64,000 nt of DNA. Origin: Puffinus mauretanicus (Eukaryota > Chordata > Aves > Procellariiformes > Procellariidae). A model generated the notes under the pieces. That model saw only the letters and a list, made by a program, of their open reading frames with translations. It was not told where the DNA came from and did no database searches. Below are positions 44,501 through 57,309 of this stretch, piece after piece; position 1 is the stretch's first letter, and each line of letters starts with the position of its first letter. Both the position numbers and the translations under genes were made by a program. Location: the NCBI GenBank assembly GCA_023333565.1, contig JAJKFH010001865.1:7688001-7752000 (forward strand), read 5' to 3'.

Positions 44501-47324
44501 GCTCCTTCTTAAATGTAGTACAAAGAAAGGAAGAGCTGACAAGAGCATCTCCTATTCAGACATACCATGCAACATGCTTCCCAGGCACAGGGACTACGAA
44601 ACACCTGCTCACAAAGCATCAACACCACCACAAAAAAAAATATGCTGAAGGAGTATGAGAATTTCACATGAAAGGCCAATTTAACTAATTTCCATTTTAT
44701 ATATGCATATGTGAAGGCACTCCTGAGATTGCCTAAAGAATGGAGACCTTAGGTGAAAAGGGGCAAACCAAAACAAGTTGTTACTCGAATATTGCCTTCA
44801 AGTTTCTCACTACAGAGAACATAACATGACAATGCAGCAAGCGTAGCACTAGATGATAAATTGCTTTCCGTTGATTCTTCAGATTCCCATGATGCTTAAA
44901 TGGGAAATGCAGAGATTGAAACTATCTTTGCTTACACATAGATCAATATTCCGTTCCTAAATCCAGGATTTATTCTCAGTGTTGACAGAAAAAAAAGAGG
45001 CTTGCTAAGTTGGATATGTCACAAACTTACTAGCTTGATGTTGGCTGGTAAATTAAAGCAGCATTTTGTCACTGATATGTTAGAAAGTATTATTCCAGTA
45101 TAACCCACGCTCACAGGGTGTATGGCTGGAGTGTCACCAGTTTTCAGTGCATTATGGACCAGATATTACAAGTGATTTACTGGATCATACATTTTTGAGA
45201 CTTTGGTAGTAAAGCAAATAAGGTTGTGGGGTGTTTTTTCTAGTCCCTCAGCACAGAGCAGCTTTCTTAGGAATCAGAACTGACAGTGAAGAAACCAAAA
45301 AACTTAGCACAGCAGTGACCAGAGTACCAGTACCAAGTAACAGCTGAGAAGAAGCAAAAGCTTCTTCTGAAGGCTGTTTTTGGACGACGGGGCTTGGGGC
45401 AGTGGAGAACGGAAAGGTCAAGAGTGAATTTGAGGAGATGGTCATGGTCAACGATGGTCGTGGATTATGAAAGGGAACTTCTTCCCACTAAACGAAACTG
45501 CAGTGAGAGCAGATGTGTTCACCTAAAATCCTAAAGATCAGCACAGGAGCCAGGAACACTGAGCACTGGGAAATCTTTGAGGAACTAGGTCATGGTCTGT
45601 CTCATACCAGGGGTCCCTCCTTCCACTGGGTCCAGATAATCCTTTCTAAGATTTTTGCTTCCAGATGATCTAGCCTTAGTTCCAAAGTACAGGCCTTTTT
45701 AGCATCAATAAACTGTTACTGAAATTATTGCTGTGCTAGAGGCCCTAACAGAACTGCTATGCTGATAACCAAATGTTATACTGATAATGATCAAAAGCAA
45801 TTTCTTCTCTAACTACCAGCACTATGAACTCACCTTCAGCACAGACAATACATTCAGCTTCTTTCCTTTCTATATACCACAGGACATCTGCTACATCATT
45901 ATGCAGCAGAAAGTCTGTCCCTAAGGCAGACCTATGTTCCTACAGCCTTCTGATGATGCCCTCAATGACACCCCAGAGGTAAAATTCTGATTGCACAATG
46001 GGTTTTGCTGGTGGTGATGCTGTACAGCAATCACAGCTGAGAGTTAGACTGTACAAAACTGTTCAAAATGTTTATGTCACACTTGTGTGCATTACACAAC
46101 ATATATGGTTTAAGGCAAGTGTGGAGCCCACTGTATTTACTACTAATCAGTGCTCCACAAAATAATATCTAAACCCTAGCAGGATCTGTTCGTAGCTAGT
46201 TTGATGGAGCCACATACAGGAGTGTGTGCTCCTGTATTAGAGAAGCAGAGGCATAAATTTCATATGCTGAAGTAAAAGTGGGAAAAAAGGTTGCCTATTA
46301 AAGAAGGGCTCAGATGAGTAGTATAACATTTTGTAAAAAAGTGAAACATTTCTATATGCCTATTATTTACTATTGAAAATATAAAAAAGTACCACAATAA
46401 AATAGCATTACAGAGGCAGGCTATGACTCTCGCTGATGCATAAAAAACTACTCTGACAATTAGACACAAAGTTTCTAAGAAGTCTTTGAGAAGTGCTAAC
46501 AAAAAAAAAAAATCTCTTCTACTTTACCATCAGTTGGACAAAACTGGAAGGTTAAAGAATTTGGGAAGGAAAAAGCTGAGTTTTGCCTACCAAGACAAAA
46601 CATTTTTAGTAGATTTCTCTGAGGAACCTGAATGGCTGACAAACTCATTGCTCCAAACAGTGCAAGTATTTGCTCTTATTATGGTAAACAAGCTTGTCAG
46701 AACAATCTACATATCATAAACATTTAAATGGCAAATGATATGTAGTAGAATACCTGAAGGCTTAAATAAAGGATCCTTGTGGAAAATAGCAAACAATTAG
46801 TTTAAAAGATGAATTGACACTTCTAATAAGCCCTCTCTAGAAGAGTTGAATCAGTAAAATAAATTTCTATTACAAATGAAAATCACTGCTTTAATGACAC
46901 TAGAATTTGTCACAAAAATAAATTAACAGTATATCTTAGTAATTAAAACTATGGAAACAATCTTGCAAAGGATGGGAATTATATTTGCTATTTCACTATA
47001 TTCCCACAATAGATCCTGTTTAGCATACACAATGGTGAAATTGTGTAAAGAAAGTAAGAACTTCAAAGAATTTTTTAGTTAGTTTAATATTGCAAAGCTC
47101 CTTCTAAGAACATATTGTGGCATGTATGGCAGTGATTATTTAACCATCTAAGTAGTTATACTGTGCTCATCACTACAGTGTTTCCAGGATTTAATTTTAA
47201 GGGATAATATCAATTTTAAAATTATCTTTCCATTTGAAAAGATCTACTACTTTTAAGAAGGGAGAAATGTCTACCTTAAGATTATATTAACAAATCAGTA
47301 ATTGGGCTCAAATTACCTTCCTGA
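41521..47324. other. Intron upstream of GRID2 exon A, no gene seen
   Basis: About 5.8 kb of intronic DNA. Frames at 41705-42001, 41831-42088, 42929-43132, 43011-43235 and 46260-46502 resemble no known proteins. No RNA gene or named repeat was recognised. Confidence 0.65.
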
Positions 47325-47381
47325 GCACATTACAGCTATTATACTTGCCCTTTGGGCACATTACAGCTACTATACTTGCCC
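47325..47381 (+). repeat. Two-copy tandem duplication, 31-bp period
   Basis: GCACATTACAGCTATTATAC (from 47325) followed by TTGCCC recurs from 47356 as GCACATTACAGCTACTATAC plus TTGCCC, with one T/C difference in about 26 bases. The pair is separated by five bases. It is consistent with a recent slippage-type duplication. Confidence 0.9.
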
Positions 47382-49561
47382 CGATCCCTTGTTGCTTCCC
47401 TTCTTCAACACCAACCACTTGATGTGACTGTAAACAATCTGAGGTAGGAACTACGTTACCGTATGCATTAGTAATCTGTGTAATGGAGCTCTTTATTGTG
47501 ATCATAATTATCATTAGAGATATAGCCGAAATCAAGTATTTTGACCTAATTTTCCCCGAGTTTCAGCTGTCCCTTATTTATGTTGCCTGCCTGATAGCTA
47601 CCAGGCTTTTTCCCCTGTACAACCAATTACTGAGGGGTTGGAAATGTCCAAGAATTCTTGCTTTGTATGATCTACCCATGGATATGCCAGAATCACAGCC
47701 TTTATGCTATGCTGATGAAAGTAAGTACATTAAGCTCCCTCCCAAGAGAAGAGAGAAATTTCTTCAGTTGGAAAGGTGACTTAAAAATAATAATATCCCT
47801 CCAAATGTTAGGCACAGCCCAGGAACAGAATCCTGGAGTCCTGTTTCTCAACAGCCTGTGGGTACCACTACATTATCTTCCACTGCACACTTGAAGCTTT
47901 TCACTGGGGACACTAATTATCTTTCAATCTTTAATCCTAAGGTTAACAGCCACACTAGAGAAGATGTAAAAATCTTCAGGGCTAAGAGTGCTTGCTTGAA
48001 AGCTGACTCTTGTCTGGACTACTCTTGTCTGAGTGTTCATAAACTTAGAAAGAAGGCATTATTACTATAGTTTCAGACTTTAACACAAACTTCCCCTACT
48101 TATTATCCTTTTTTTTTTTTTTAATATCATGGTCTTTTAAAATTTCACTGTCAGACTAACCTCCATCTATGCAATCCCAGGTAATATGCTGTAAGTCCGC
48201 TACTTCAGGCTGAAGAGAAAAAAAAAAAAAAGTCAAAAGAGCCTATTACCTGGTGTGGCATCTATCCATTGTCTAAAGCGGAGATGAAGGCTATTAGCCT
48301 GTCAGCGTTAGTTCTGATTTAAACACTTTACTCTAGACACTTTCATTAACTGTGTTGACATAGCTATATATTATTCATTTAACCTGCACTTCATTGCACT
48401 CCTAATATGCAATCATGTTTTGCAAATGTGAACCTGAATATAAGGCATTCAAGGCTAGAGTCTTGGTTGGTGTAAGTCAGAGTATTTTAGTGAAAATAAG
48501 CCTCATTATTCTAGCTGAGGATCCAACCCTATCTCTACACCTGCAAATGCAACTATATTTCTTCCTAGAATAGGTCCTGAATATGTCTCCATTTTTAGTA
48601 CAACACCTGGGATTTACGCTCAGCTCACATTTCATTGCATTAAAACACTCATTAAAATGAGAATTTCTACTGTTATAGGAAAGGTAAAATGCTTTTATGC
48701 AAGATGCACTAAAACTAAGTGAATAATTCATCTATTTTTCATATACAAATTTATTCATAGCATAATATCCTCTAATAGCTCCTGTTATGGAGATTACAGG
48801 CAGTTTCTCCAGAGCATTCAATAATCAGAAAGCTATGCTGGTTTATTTGGCTGGACACATTGCCCTTACAGAACATCTTTTCCTCGTGATTGGACTATCA
48901 GGTTTCTGGCATGAACATCTGCATTTATCAATTCAATTCTTCCCAGCTTTAGAACCCATGAAAATACAGACCACATACTTTCCAAAGTAAGCATTAACCG
49001 TAACTTAGTGTAAGCATTACACAACACATGATAGTCCTACTCTCAGTAATTGTCATTCTGTTTTAGAATCAAAACTGACTAGGTCCTTAAGCAAACAAGC
49101 AGTGGTAAGTCCAAGCCCCTAGCACCTAAACCAGCTGTCTAGTTGTTTTGTGATTTTTTTTTTTGTAAAGATAGATTTGAAAACTCAGAGAACTATTAAC
49201 AATGTATTAAACTAATGTCCTTCTCCCCCAGCTAATGATATTCATAATTATCTCACTTCAGTAGCTAAGAGAATTTCCTCAATATTTCTTTGCAGTTACT
49301 TCTTATATGCTATTTCCCTGATTAAAACAAGGTTTAAGGCACTCCACCAGGTCTGTTCCTAACTTTAATGCACTGGCATCTTCTGTTCCCATCTCCAGAT
49401 AGCTATTAGGGTCATATCACTTTTGAAAAAAATTCTCTAATCAGCCCAGTCTATTTCTGTGCTAATTATTGCTATGCTTAGAATGACTACATTGAACAGG
49501 TAAACTTAACATATAAACATTATTTTGAATTGTGTAGGCTTCTGTATCCCTGCTCATATAG
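47382..49561. other. Intron upstream of GRID2 exon A, no gene seen
   Basis: About 2.2 kb. The frame at 47483-47779 is AT-rich and hydrophobic at its start but resembles nothing known to me. A run of 14 T lies at 48109-48122. No other feature recognised. Confidence 0.65.
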
Positions 49562-49690
49562 AAGTGTCGTAGCTCTGCTGGTGTAATTCTATGAACAGGC
49601 TAGGCTTGTAGAGAGAAGTAATATCTTTTATTACACCAAGAGATATAGTCAGGGAAGAGAACAAGCTTTGGGCTCAGAAAACCAATGAAA
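49562..49690 (+). repeat. Probable ancient amniote interspersed repeat
   Basis: The segment GTAATATCTTTTATTACACC, preceded by TGTCGTAGCTCTGCTGGTGT and followed by GAACAAGCTTTGGGCTCAGA, follows the order of an old interspersed repeat that I remember from turtle, crocodile and bird DNA (a GTAATATCTTTTATTGGACC-like core, with flanking GTTGTAGC and ACAAGCTTTCGAGCTC-like blocks). I cannot name the family with confidence. The copy is diverged, as expected for a very old insertion. Confidence 0.5.
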
Positions 49691-50119
49691 GTCCTCTGAG
49701 ACAAAAAAGCTTTCTTGTTTTTCCTCCAACTGTATTATTTGTTCTTATAAAAGATAAAACCTTTTCCCTATAGGCCTGACTGTCCTTGGTTATAATAGAT
49801 TACTTATGATGGAGATAGGTCGAAAAGGAGTTGTAGAACAAAATAAAGTAAACCAAAAAGCCAAAAACACAGTTAGGGAAGGTAAAATCATGGCTTAGAT
49901 AAATAGCAACTCCTTACATAATATAGCCTGCCTGACAGTCCTGAAGATAGTCTCTTCAACCTCAACACCATGGTAAGATTGCTTGCCAAGACTACTAACC
50001 TCTAGACCAAAACACAATGATCAGTTTTTTGGAGACAGTGCGCAGGTGAGTTGCTAATTAGCACACTGTCAGCTATCTGCAGAAAGCAGGCAGGAAATTG
50101 GATGGCACTCAGGTGAAGT
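49691..50119. other. Intron upstream of GRID2 exon A, nothing recognised
   Basis: About 430 bp between two old repeats; no feature recognised. Confidence 0.55.
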
Positions 50120-51080
50120 TATGTGCATCCAGGAGATTTAAGGATATGAAGGGACTGAAAGAAGGGCTCCCCACGCATATCCGTAGCAAAAGGAAGGCTA
50201 TGGAGAATACAGGCTTGCTGCTCAGTGGGAAGGGAACCTAGAGACAACAAGCACAGAGACAGCTGAGGAACATGTTTTCTTTGCCTGAACTTTTACTGGC
50301 AAGGTTTGTTGCTGGGCTTTCCAGTTCCTGCACCTAGTGTCAGAGTCTGGGGGAATGAAATACTACTCACGACTCAGCGAAATCAATGAGGGGATGCTCA
50401 AACAAGCAAATGGGTCCATGGGACTGCATAGGATATATCCGATAGGGCTGACAGAGCTGGTGGATGTCACTACAAAACTCTGATGTTTGAAAGGTCATAG
50501 CGGCTGGACAAAGGCAAACATCACACTCATTTTCAAAAAGCACAAGAAAGAGAACCCAGTGAGGCAAAGACTGGCCAATGTAACCTCAGTTCTTTGAGGG
50601 ATTATGGAGCAAACCCCTTTGGGAGGCATTTTCAAAGACACAAAGAACAGGGAGGTGCTGAAAAACAGCTGGCAGAGATTTACCAGCCAAATCAACCCTG
50701 ATGTGTCAATTGCTTTCTGCAGTAAGGAGGACTGGCTCGATGGATGAGGAGATGGCAGTTTGCTTAACTTTAGCAAGGCTTTTGACATGGTCTATATTCT
50801 TGTAGCCCAGGCTGCATTAGCAACAGCATAGCCAGCAGAGAGGCTAGGTTTGTTCAGCTGGGAGAGGAGGATATGAAGAGGAATCTTATTGTTACCTATA
50901 ACTGGTGGAGGGGAGGGTTACAGAGAAGATGGAGCCAGACTGCTTGGTAGTGATGCACAATGAAAGAATGAAAAGCAACAGTCACAGGTTGCAGCAAAAG
51001 CAATTCTTTGCTGTTAGAGTGACCAAACACTGGGAACAGAGGACCAAAGAGGTTTTGTTTAAAAGAAACAGCTTTTGTGT
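50120..51080 (+). mobile_element. Old, heavily decayed CR1 LINE
   Basis: Read plus, several blocks occur in CR1 ORF2 order: the linker before the reverse transcriptase (KEGLPTHIRSKRKAMENTG, near 50165-50215); a run resembling the NITLIFKK and PVSLTS region (50515-50600); FSKAFDMV (50773-50795); the FVQLGEED/IKRNLIVTYN-like stretch with the C-terminal fold (50845-50905); and SHRLQQKQFFAVRVTKHWEQ (50977-51040). Stops and frameshifts are frequent and the middle of the RT domain is missing. The erosion and the lack of a clean 3' end indicate an old insertion. Boundaries are approximate. Confidence 0.75.
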
Positions 51081-54000
51081 CACTGCAAACTATGATTTTC
51101 CCAAGAAAGGAAAATCATTGTAGATGTCATTACTCAAAGGCCGTATAAGTCAGCATTGTTAACAAAACTAAGAATTGGGGAGAAGAAGGGAGGGACATGA
51201 TCCAGGTTTCCAGCCAGACACCAGTGAGATGCCAGGCATAATCTAAAAGAGAAGTGAAGGATAGTTCCTTTCCATCTGAAGGTGATGCTCTCTGGACATG
51301 AGGCAGGACATCCTGTCCATGTGCTTCACAGGCAGTTGATGCCTTTGAAATGGGAAAGCAAATTTCTGTAAGTAGAGTGAAGAAAAATGTTGGAGATTTT
51401 AAAGCCTCTCCTTCATCCAAGCAATTTCTGTCTGTATCTTCCATCCAAACAATCCTCTTCTCCTGTAAGACTGATTCTTCAAATCCCAGTTTGTCAGTTA
51501 ATCCAGATTGCTTTTTACAATAGACAACTGTTCTAGTTATCTGCAAATTTTTGCCAATGATGGTTGCCTGGTTTCTTGAAGAAGGTTGATAAAAATATTT
51601 AAAAGGAAAACAAGCCATTTTGCTTGAATATAAATAGACCTCAAAACTAACAGCAGGTGGAATACAAAATCATAGCACAAATTGATGTATTACCAGACAG
51701 GTATAATAGATGGAGGTTTAATCAGTAATTATTAAGGTCACCCTATGATTTGTGCTATGAAGCATCCTTTTTTTCATTTGTTTGATACTGGCAATTTGAA
51801 CTACATAGGCTAAAGTTTTCCATACCAAATGTCAGTTCAGGGTAAAATAAACTCTGTCATAACTCATACACACATATCATTTGAATTATGAAAGCCGGTG
51901 TTCAAACAAATTGGTAATTTTCTAATTTCTGAGTAGTATTCAACAACCTTGGAAATGCTTTAAAGCTTTTTTTTTTTTAAGTATAATACAGTAGGTAATG
52001 GTTTAGCATAACTTCTACCAAGTCCTCTTCCTACTATTTTGCTACTTGTTTCACATTTTCTAGCTGGAAATGTTCTGGATTTTGTCTTTGCCTGACGTTT
52101 AATTTATTTTTTTTAAACTAGGGCAAAAATTTTTCCAACTCTTTACAAAAGGAAGATTGCAGGGAAAAAAAGTATTCTCAAAATTAAAAAAACCTAAAGG
52201 TGTCATGACCTACTTTTAATGCTATTTGGGACAGGAAGCTCAATTCAGCATGGAAACAGTCTGTGAAAAGTTTGCATATGCTAGCTGAAGCATTTCTGAG
52301 ATAGGCAAACAGCTCCATTTGCTATTTTCACTTTTAAACAGTCCTACAACTCAGGTGCTAGATCATCTTGGTAAAATCTGATTTAGACAAACTTTAAAAT
52401 CTTGCTAATATGCCTTTTCTTGACAGAATGGGACAGAAGTCTTAATTCATAGCTCAGAACACTAGAATTAGAGCTTTAGATTTTAGCAGGGTTTTTAGCG
52501 ATTGTTTTCAATCACACCACAAAAGGCACTTTTAAGAGTATGTATTACTAGCATTGAAAACCTGAAATTTCCTGTGGACTTCATGAAGCTGTTTCTGACA
52601 GATTAGATAATGGCTTGCTACTAATCAGTCATAAAAAACCCCACAACACTATTTTATGGGTTTGGTTTCTGCTGTTTCTTCTTTGATGAAACGATTCTTT
52701 GAGCATCAGGAATGGCTGTTTGTTCTTTAAAGCAAAGAGCTCTTTTTTCTTTTTGTTTAGTAGATCACAGGGTTCTCATGTAAAATACCTAAGAAAAAAT
52801 GTCTCTTTGAATAGGATAAACTTGTCTTTTCAAAGGTAGGCTTGACTCAGTGATTTGTAATTTTTCAAGGTATCAGGCTGGCTATTTTATTCTAACTCAA
52901 ACTCTCCCACTTTGAAATCAATCATAGGCGCATATCATAATTTGAATTAATACCTTAAAAAACAACAACACACCCTTCCTTAAATGTAGAAGAACAAAAG
53001 ATAAAGCAAATTTTGACACTCAAGAAATAATATCTTTTCTATTCTTTAGCTAGTACAGAAATCATATTAAAAAAAATTTTTTGCAAACAGCTAAATCTTT
53101 CACTCAGGTCCTGAATCAAAGACCCAAGAAACTGATGAGAGTCTACTGACTTCAGGCATCTCTGGATCAGAGTGCTTCGTCTAGCATGCTCAGTCCCATT
53201 TTTATTTTGCTCTTCTCAAATTCTTAAGGAATGTGGCTGAAAAATTCACTGTGAATAAGTTATCTCACGGAATGAACTGCCTCAGTTCATGGTGATTTGT
53301 TCATAGCTTTTAGGTATTGACAGAATTAATAAAAACCAGAATATGGCAAAGCCTCAGACCATCACTTCAGCATTTCACTTTTTTGACTGGATGCCTGAAA
53401 CTCTTTATCAGATCATCTAATAGGAAAGGACTCTGTGACGCATCCTTGGCACAAGTATTTAGCAGAGAATTCCTAGCCAAAGAGGGAAGATAAGCTACAA
53501 TGGATGACTTCAAGCCAGCCCCACAGACCCCTAGCTCTGGGCTGTGCCATAGGCCTGGCAATAGCACCAGCATTTCTAATAGCTCATGTAGGCTACAAAG
53601 CTGCATGGAATCAAATTAGTATCCGCAAATATTAATTCTGGAGTCATATATTGGTTTTAATCCCTACATCTCTTAGTCCTAGCATTCCTAGACAAAACAC
53701 ATACATAAGCAAAACCTTCAGCGTATTGTTAGAATTTAGGAAATGAATTAATAAGCAAAGAGAGTGAAATTCCATAAGAAATAACAGATGTGCAGTAGGA
53801 CCACAAAAGGTCGGATTAGTTAGAATACAGAAAAGCTCTCTCCTGAATTTTTTGTGTTAATAATTTTGTAAAACCTCTAATTATTACAGCATAAGACCTG
53901 CAATTTTAAAATCTAGAGTTTAATATCAGGCTTCTTGGATTTGCTTTTGTTCTTATGCCAAGCAGATGCATTTGCTGTGTATTTGCTATTCGCTTTCTCT

Positions 54001-57000
54001 GCAACAGTGAAACAGCATAACAAAAAAAAAAAAAATCCAAAAAACCAGAAGATGACAGAAAAGATACTGTGTGTCATTAGAAGAGGAAAATTCATTGCAG
54101 CTGCAGAAATCTATATAATCTGAGTTCATTGGCAAATGTAGAGAATGCACAGGGAAAAAAACCAAAAACAACTCTTCTGGCTCAGAGCCAGGTTGCACAA
54201 CATGTAAATTAGCTAGCTCTCACAGACCTGTTCCTAAAGCTTATTGCTGCCATATCAGGTACCTCCTTGAGATTTATGGATAATGGATGCAAATTAATGC
54301 AATTTACAATTTTTTCTTGCCTCATTCCAATTACATGAATCCAGCAAAACCTATAAGCACAAGGGATCTGGACTTATAAAGCATAAGTTAAAAGTGGAGT
54401 TAGGATTTTTCCTGTAATGAAGCTACTATCATCTTCCTCCAAAACACAGCTAAGATGAACATGAAGCCTCTTCTGTGGCACAGAAGATTGTGCACTTGCA
54501 ATACCTATAGTCCCAAGTGGGATATATAGGAGAAACTTAGGGTGATGAAGAGCTTCCCACTGCCCCATATCCAGTATCTTGTCCAAATGAGCAGAATCAG
54601 ACATAAAGGTGTATTCTTGCAAAAGAGGAAAACACAAAAAAAAACCCTCAAGGAAAGACACAAAGAATAGACAAAGGCCCTGGCCAAGAAGTTCTGGATC
54701 CAATTAACTCAATGAAAATTCAATATCTTTTCATAAGTCTTCATTATCTCCTTTGATCACGATCTGTTTTTTACGACCCATTCTAAACCTTAAAGGGTAG
54801 GTTATCATCAATATCACACTAAAGAATCAGTGTTCCCTTTCCACCTCACACTCCTACTTTTGAAACTGCAAGAATATAATGAACCTCTTAAAATGTATAT
54901 AGTCAAAAGTAAAATGTTGACAGCTGTGATGACAATGAATTTACCTTATCTGAAAGTCATGCTTTTTAAGCCATATATATCTAAGAGGAATATAAGTGTT
55001 GAATTTATTTCTTGATGCAGTGTTCGTATAAGAGCAGCAATTCAAACAGTCACGGTCAATACTGGTGAGAACTGTAGTACAATATAGATAAAGTTCCAAC
55101 AATTCTTCCATAGGGCTCTTATCACTCCAAGTGATCTTCAAACACAATTCAGTAGGAACATGTTGGTAGTGATAAGATTCAAAAGAAAAGAAAAAGCATT
55201 GGAAAAAAATACTACTTAAAAAAAAAAAATTCTTCTCTTAATGCTGTCCAACACACAAGGATCTCATTGCCAAAGATAAACTGAGTGATCCCTATCGTCT
55301 GTGACTATTCCCAACTATTACATCATCTTGGTCTGTATTCAAGTCATATCAAGAGATTCCAACAGTTTGCATGGGCATTGAACTTAATGCCTGAATTCCA
55401 ATTCTCTAAATCTGGATAGATTAGCTACCTTAGGATGCTAGGAGTATATTTTCATAAACGCCTATCACCATTTAAAAGAAATAAACTTTTATGAATACCA
55501 AAATGACACACGTATTTGGTTAGGTAACTACAGGCCCAAGTTTAAACTGGGACAGTTCAGAATGAGACTCCAGAACTCACTTTTGTACCAAAATTTTCCA
55601 TCTTTTTTTAGAAGTTTGTGACATTCCAGCACTCCCTTTGCTACAAAATCAGCCCTGAGCTGATTGCCTAGAGACTCTGAGCACTCCTTTGCTTCCCATA
55701 TACATTGACAATTGTAATACTAACCTCACTACCTTCCTGTACAAACTATTTCCTGTGAAGCTGACTTAAGCAAACAGTCAGACAAATTGTACTCACATTC
55801 ACTGCATATAGCACTCATGACAACACCAAACATCCTATTTTATGATATTTTTGTTTCAATCCTGTGGCTCTCAAAACTGCATGGTTTATTATGTGCTGGC
55901 AGGCAGTTGATGCTATGGAAAACACAAGTCAAACACCAGATTACTTTTAAGAGAGGCTGAAAACTGCTAGATAACACAGATGGAATTCTATTAACACATG
56001 GCGTGAGCTGGCCTGCAGAGTTAATGCAAGAATAGATTTCTCTTCTCCACTTTGTAAATTCAATTCCCACTGCTGTTAATAAGAACAGTGCATTTAATTT
56101 TCTTTGCACCATATCAACAATCTGATATCACAAACATGACCAAGTTAAATGCTTCCTACCCTGAATGCTGATTTATCAAATACACAAAAACACATCTGTA
56201 ATATGAGACTAGCTTAAGGGCCATGTTAAATAATGCAACAATATTTTAAAGGTGTAAATCAAACAGGAATTGTGAAAGAAATTTCAGTTCAGTGATGCAG
56301 ACTGAAATATGATGTAGATGTGCTTAACTTAGAAATTCCTGAGCTACACAAGCTGATATCTATTATGTCTGTACTTTAAAATGAATGTCATCAATTGCTG
56401 TGAAGGCCAAGGAGATTTCTGAAAGTTTCCAGAGACAGTTCTAATTTTGACAAGAAGTCAGATACCTTTCTTTGCAAGATTATGATCCATCATCATACAT
56501 GAAGTCCCAAATGGTATGCATTCTCAGAAATAATGATCCAATATTAAATATTTCATTTACATACTGAATTACCTGGGAGAATTCTTTGTGATTGTCAAAG
56601 ATTATTAATCATATCAAGTTGATTAATTTTAATATGAAACCAAATAAATCTTAAGAATTTTGGACAGCAGTTCTATTTTAACACAGTGATATTGACTAAA
56701 CTCTGTCCTCTACACCCTAAAAAATAATAATATTGATGGAGAAAAATTCAGGGATCAATATGCATGACTGAAGAAATTCATGACCCAGCACCAAATGAGC
56801 AGTCATGCAAGAATTTTAATACCACAAATACAAAGAAGTGTAGAATCATACAAGTGAAACCCAAGTAAAACAGAATGTGGTTTTACTTGCCTGAAAGAAA
56901 AGTTGTGTGGTTTTTTTTTTTTTTATACAGACACACTAAGTCATTCAAGCAAGACCTCAAACTCTATCTTGACTATATTTTTGAGACATAACTGATTTGT

Positions 57001-57232
57001 ATGATTAGACTTGATAGTCTTACTTCAAAGTGTGATGTACAAAGCAACTAGGATTTGCTGGGTTTATTTCTCTCTTTTTGGAGCTTCTAAAAGTGGGTGG
57101 AGAAAAGTATTATTGACATGTTTGTTGAGACATTCCTCTATTTCTCATTATTAGAGGTAATTGTAATAGTACCTTTTATGTAAATTACTACCTTTGTTAT
57201 TTATTATGTGATGGCATTATTATGATTATTGC
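51081..57232. other. Intron upstream of GRID2 exon A, no gene seen
   Basis: About 6.2 kb of AT-rich intronic DNA. The longest frame, 51130-51618 on the minus strand (162 codons), has no recognisable domain, lacks splice or promoter context, and starts immediately beside the old CR1. A run of 14 T lies at 56911-56924. Confidence 0.65.
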
Positions 57233-57309
57233 TTAGATACCTAATCAGTACTAATTTTAGATACCTAATCAGTACTAATATTTAGTTTAGATACCTAATC
57301 AGTACTAAT
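57233..57309 (+). repeat. Three-copy 23-bp direct repeat
   Basis: The 23-bp unit beginning TTAGATACCTAATCAGTA and ending CTAAT occurs three times without mismatch, at 57233-57255, 57257-57279 and 57287-57309. Spacers are 1 and 7 bases. The perfect identity implies recent expansion, so the copy number may vary between individuals. Confidence 0.95.

Noticed and set aside
51130..51618. 162-codon open frame on the minus strand
   Set aside because: No recognisable domain, start context, splice pairing or similarity to any protein I know. It lies in intronic DNA next to a decayed CR1, and one frame of this size is plausible by chance among six frames of 64 kb.
57233..57309. Triple repeat considered as a CRISPR-like array
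   Set aside because: Spacers are only 1 and 7 bases and the host is a vertebrate intron; it is a simple local duplication.
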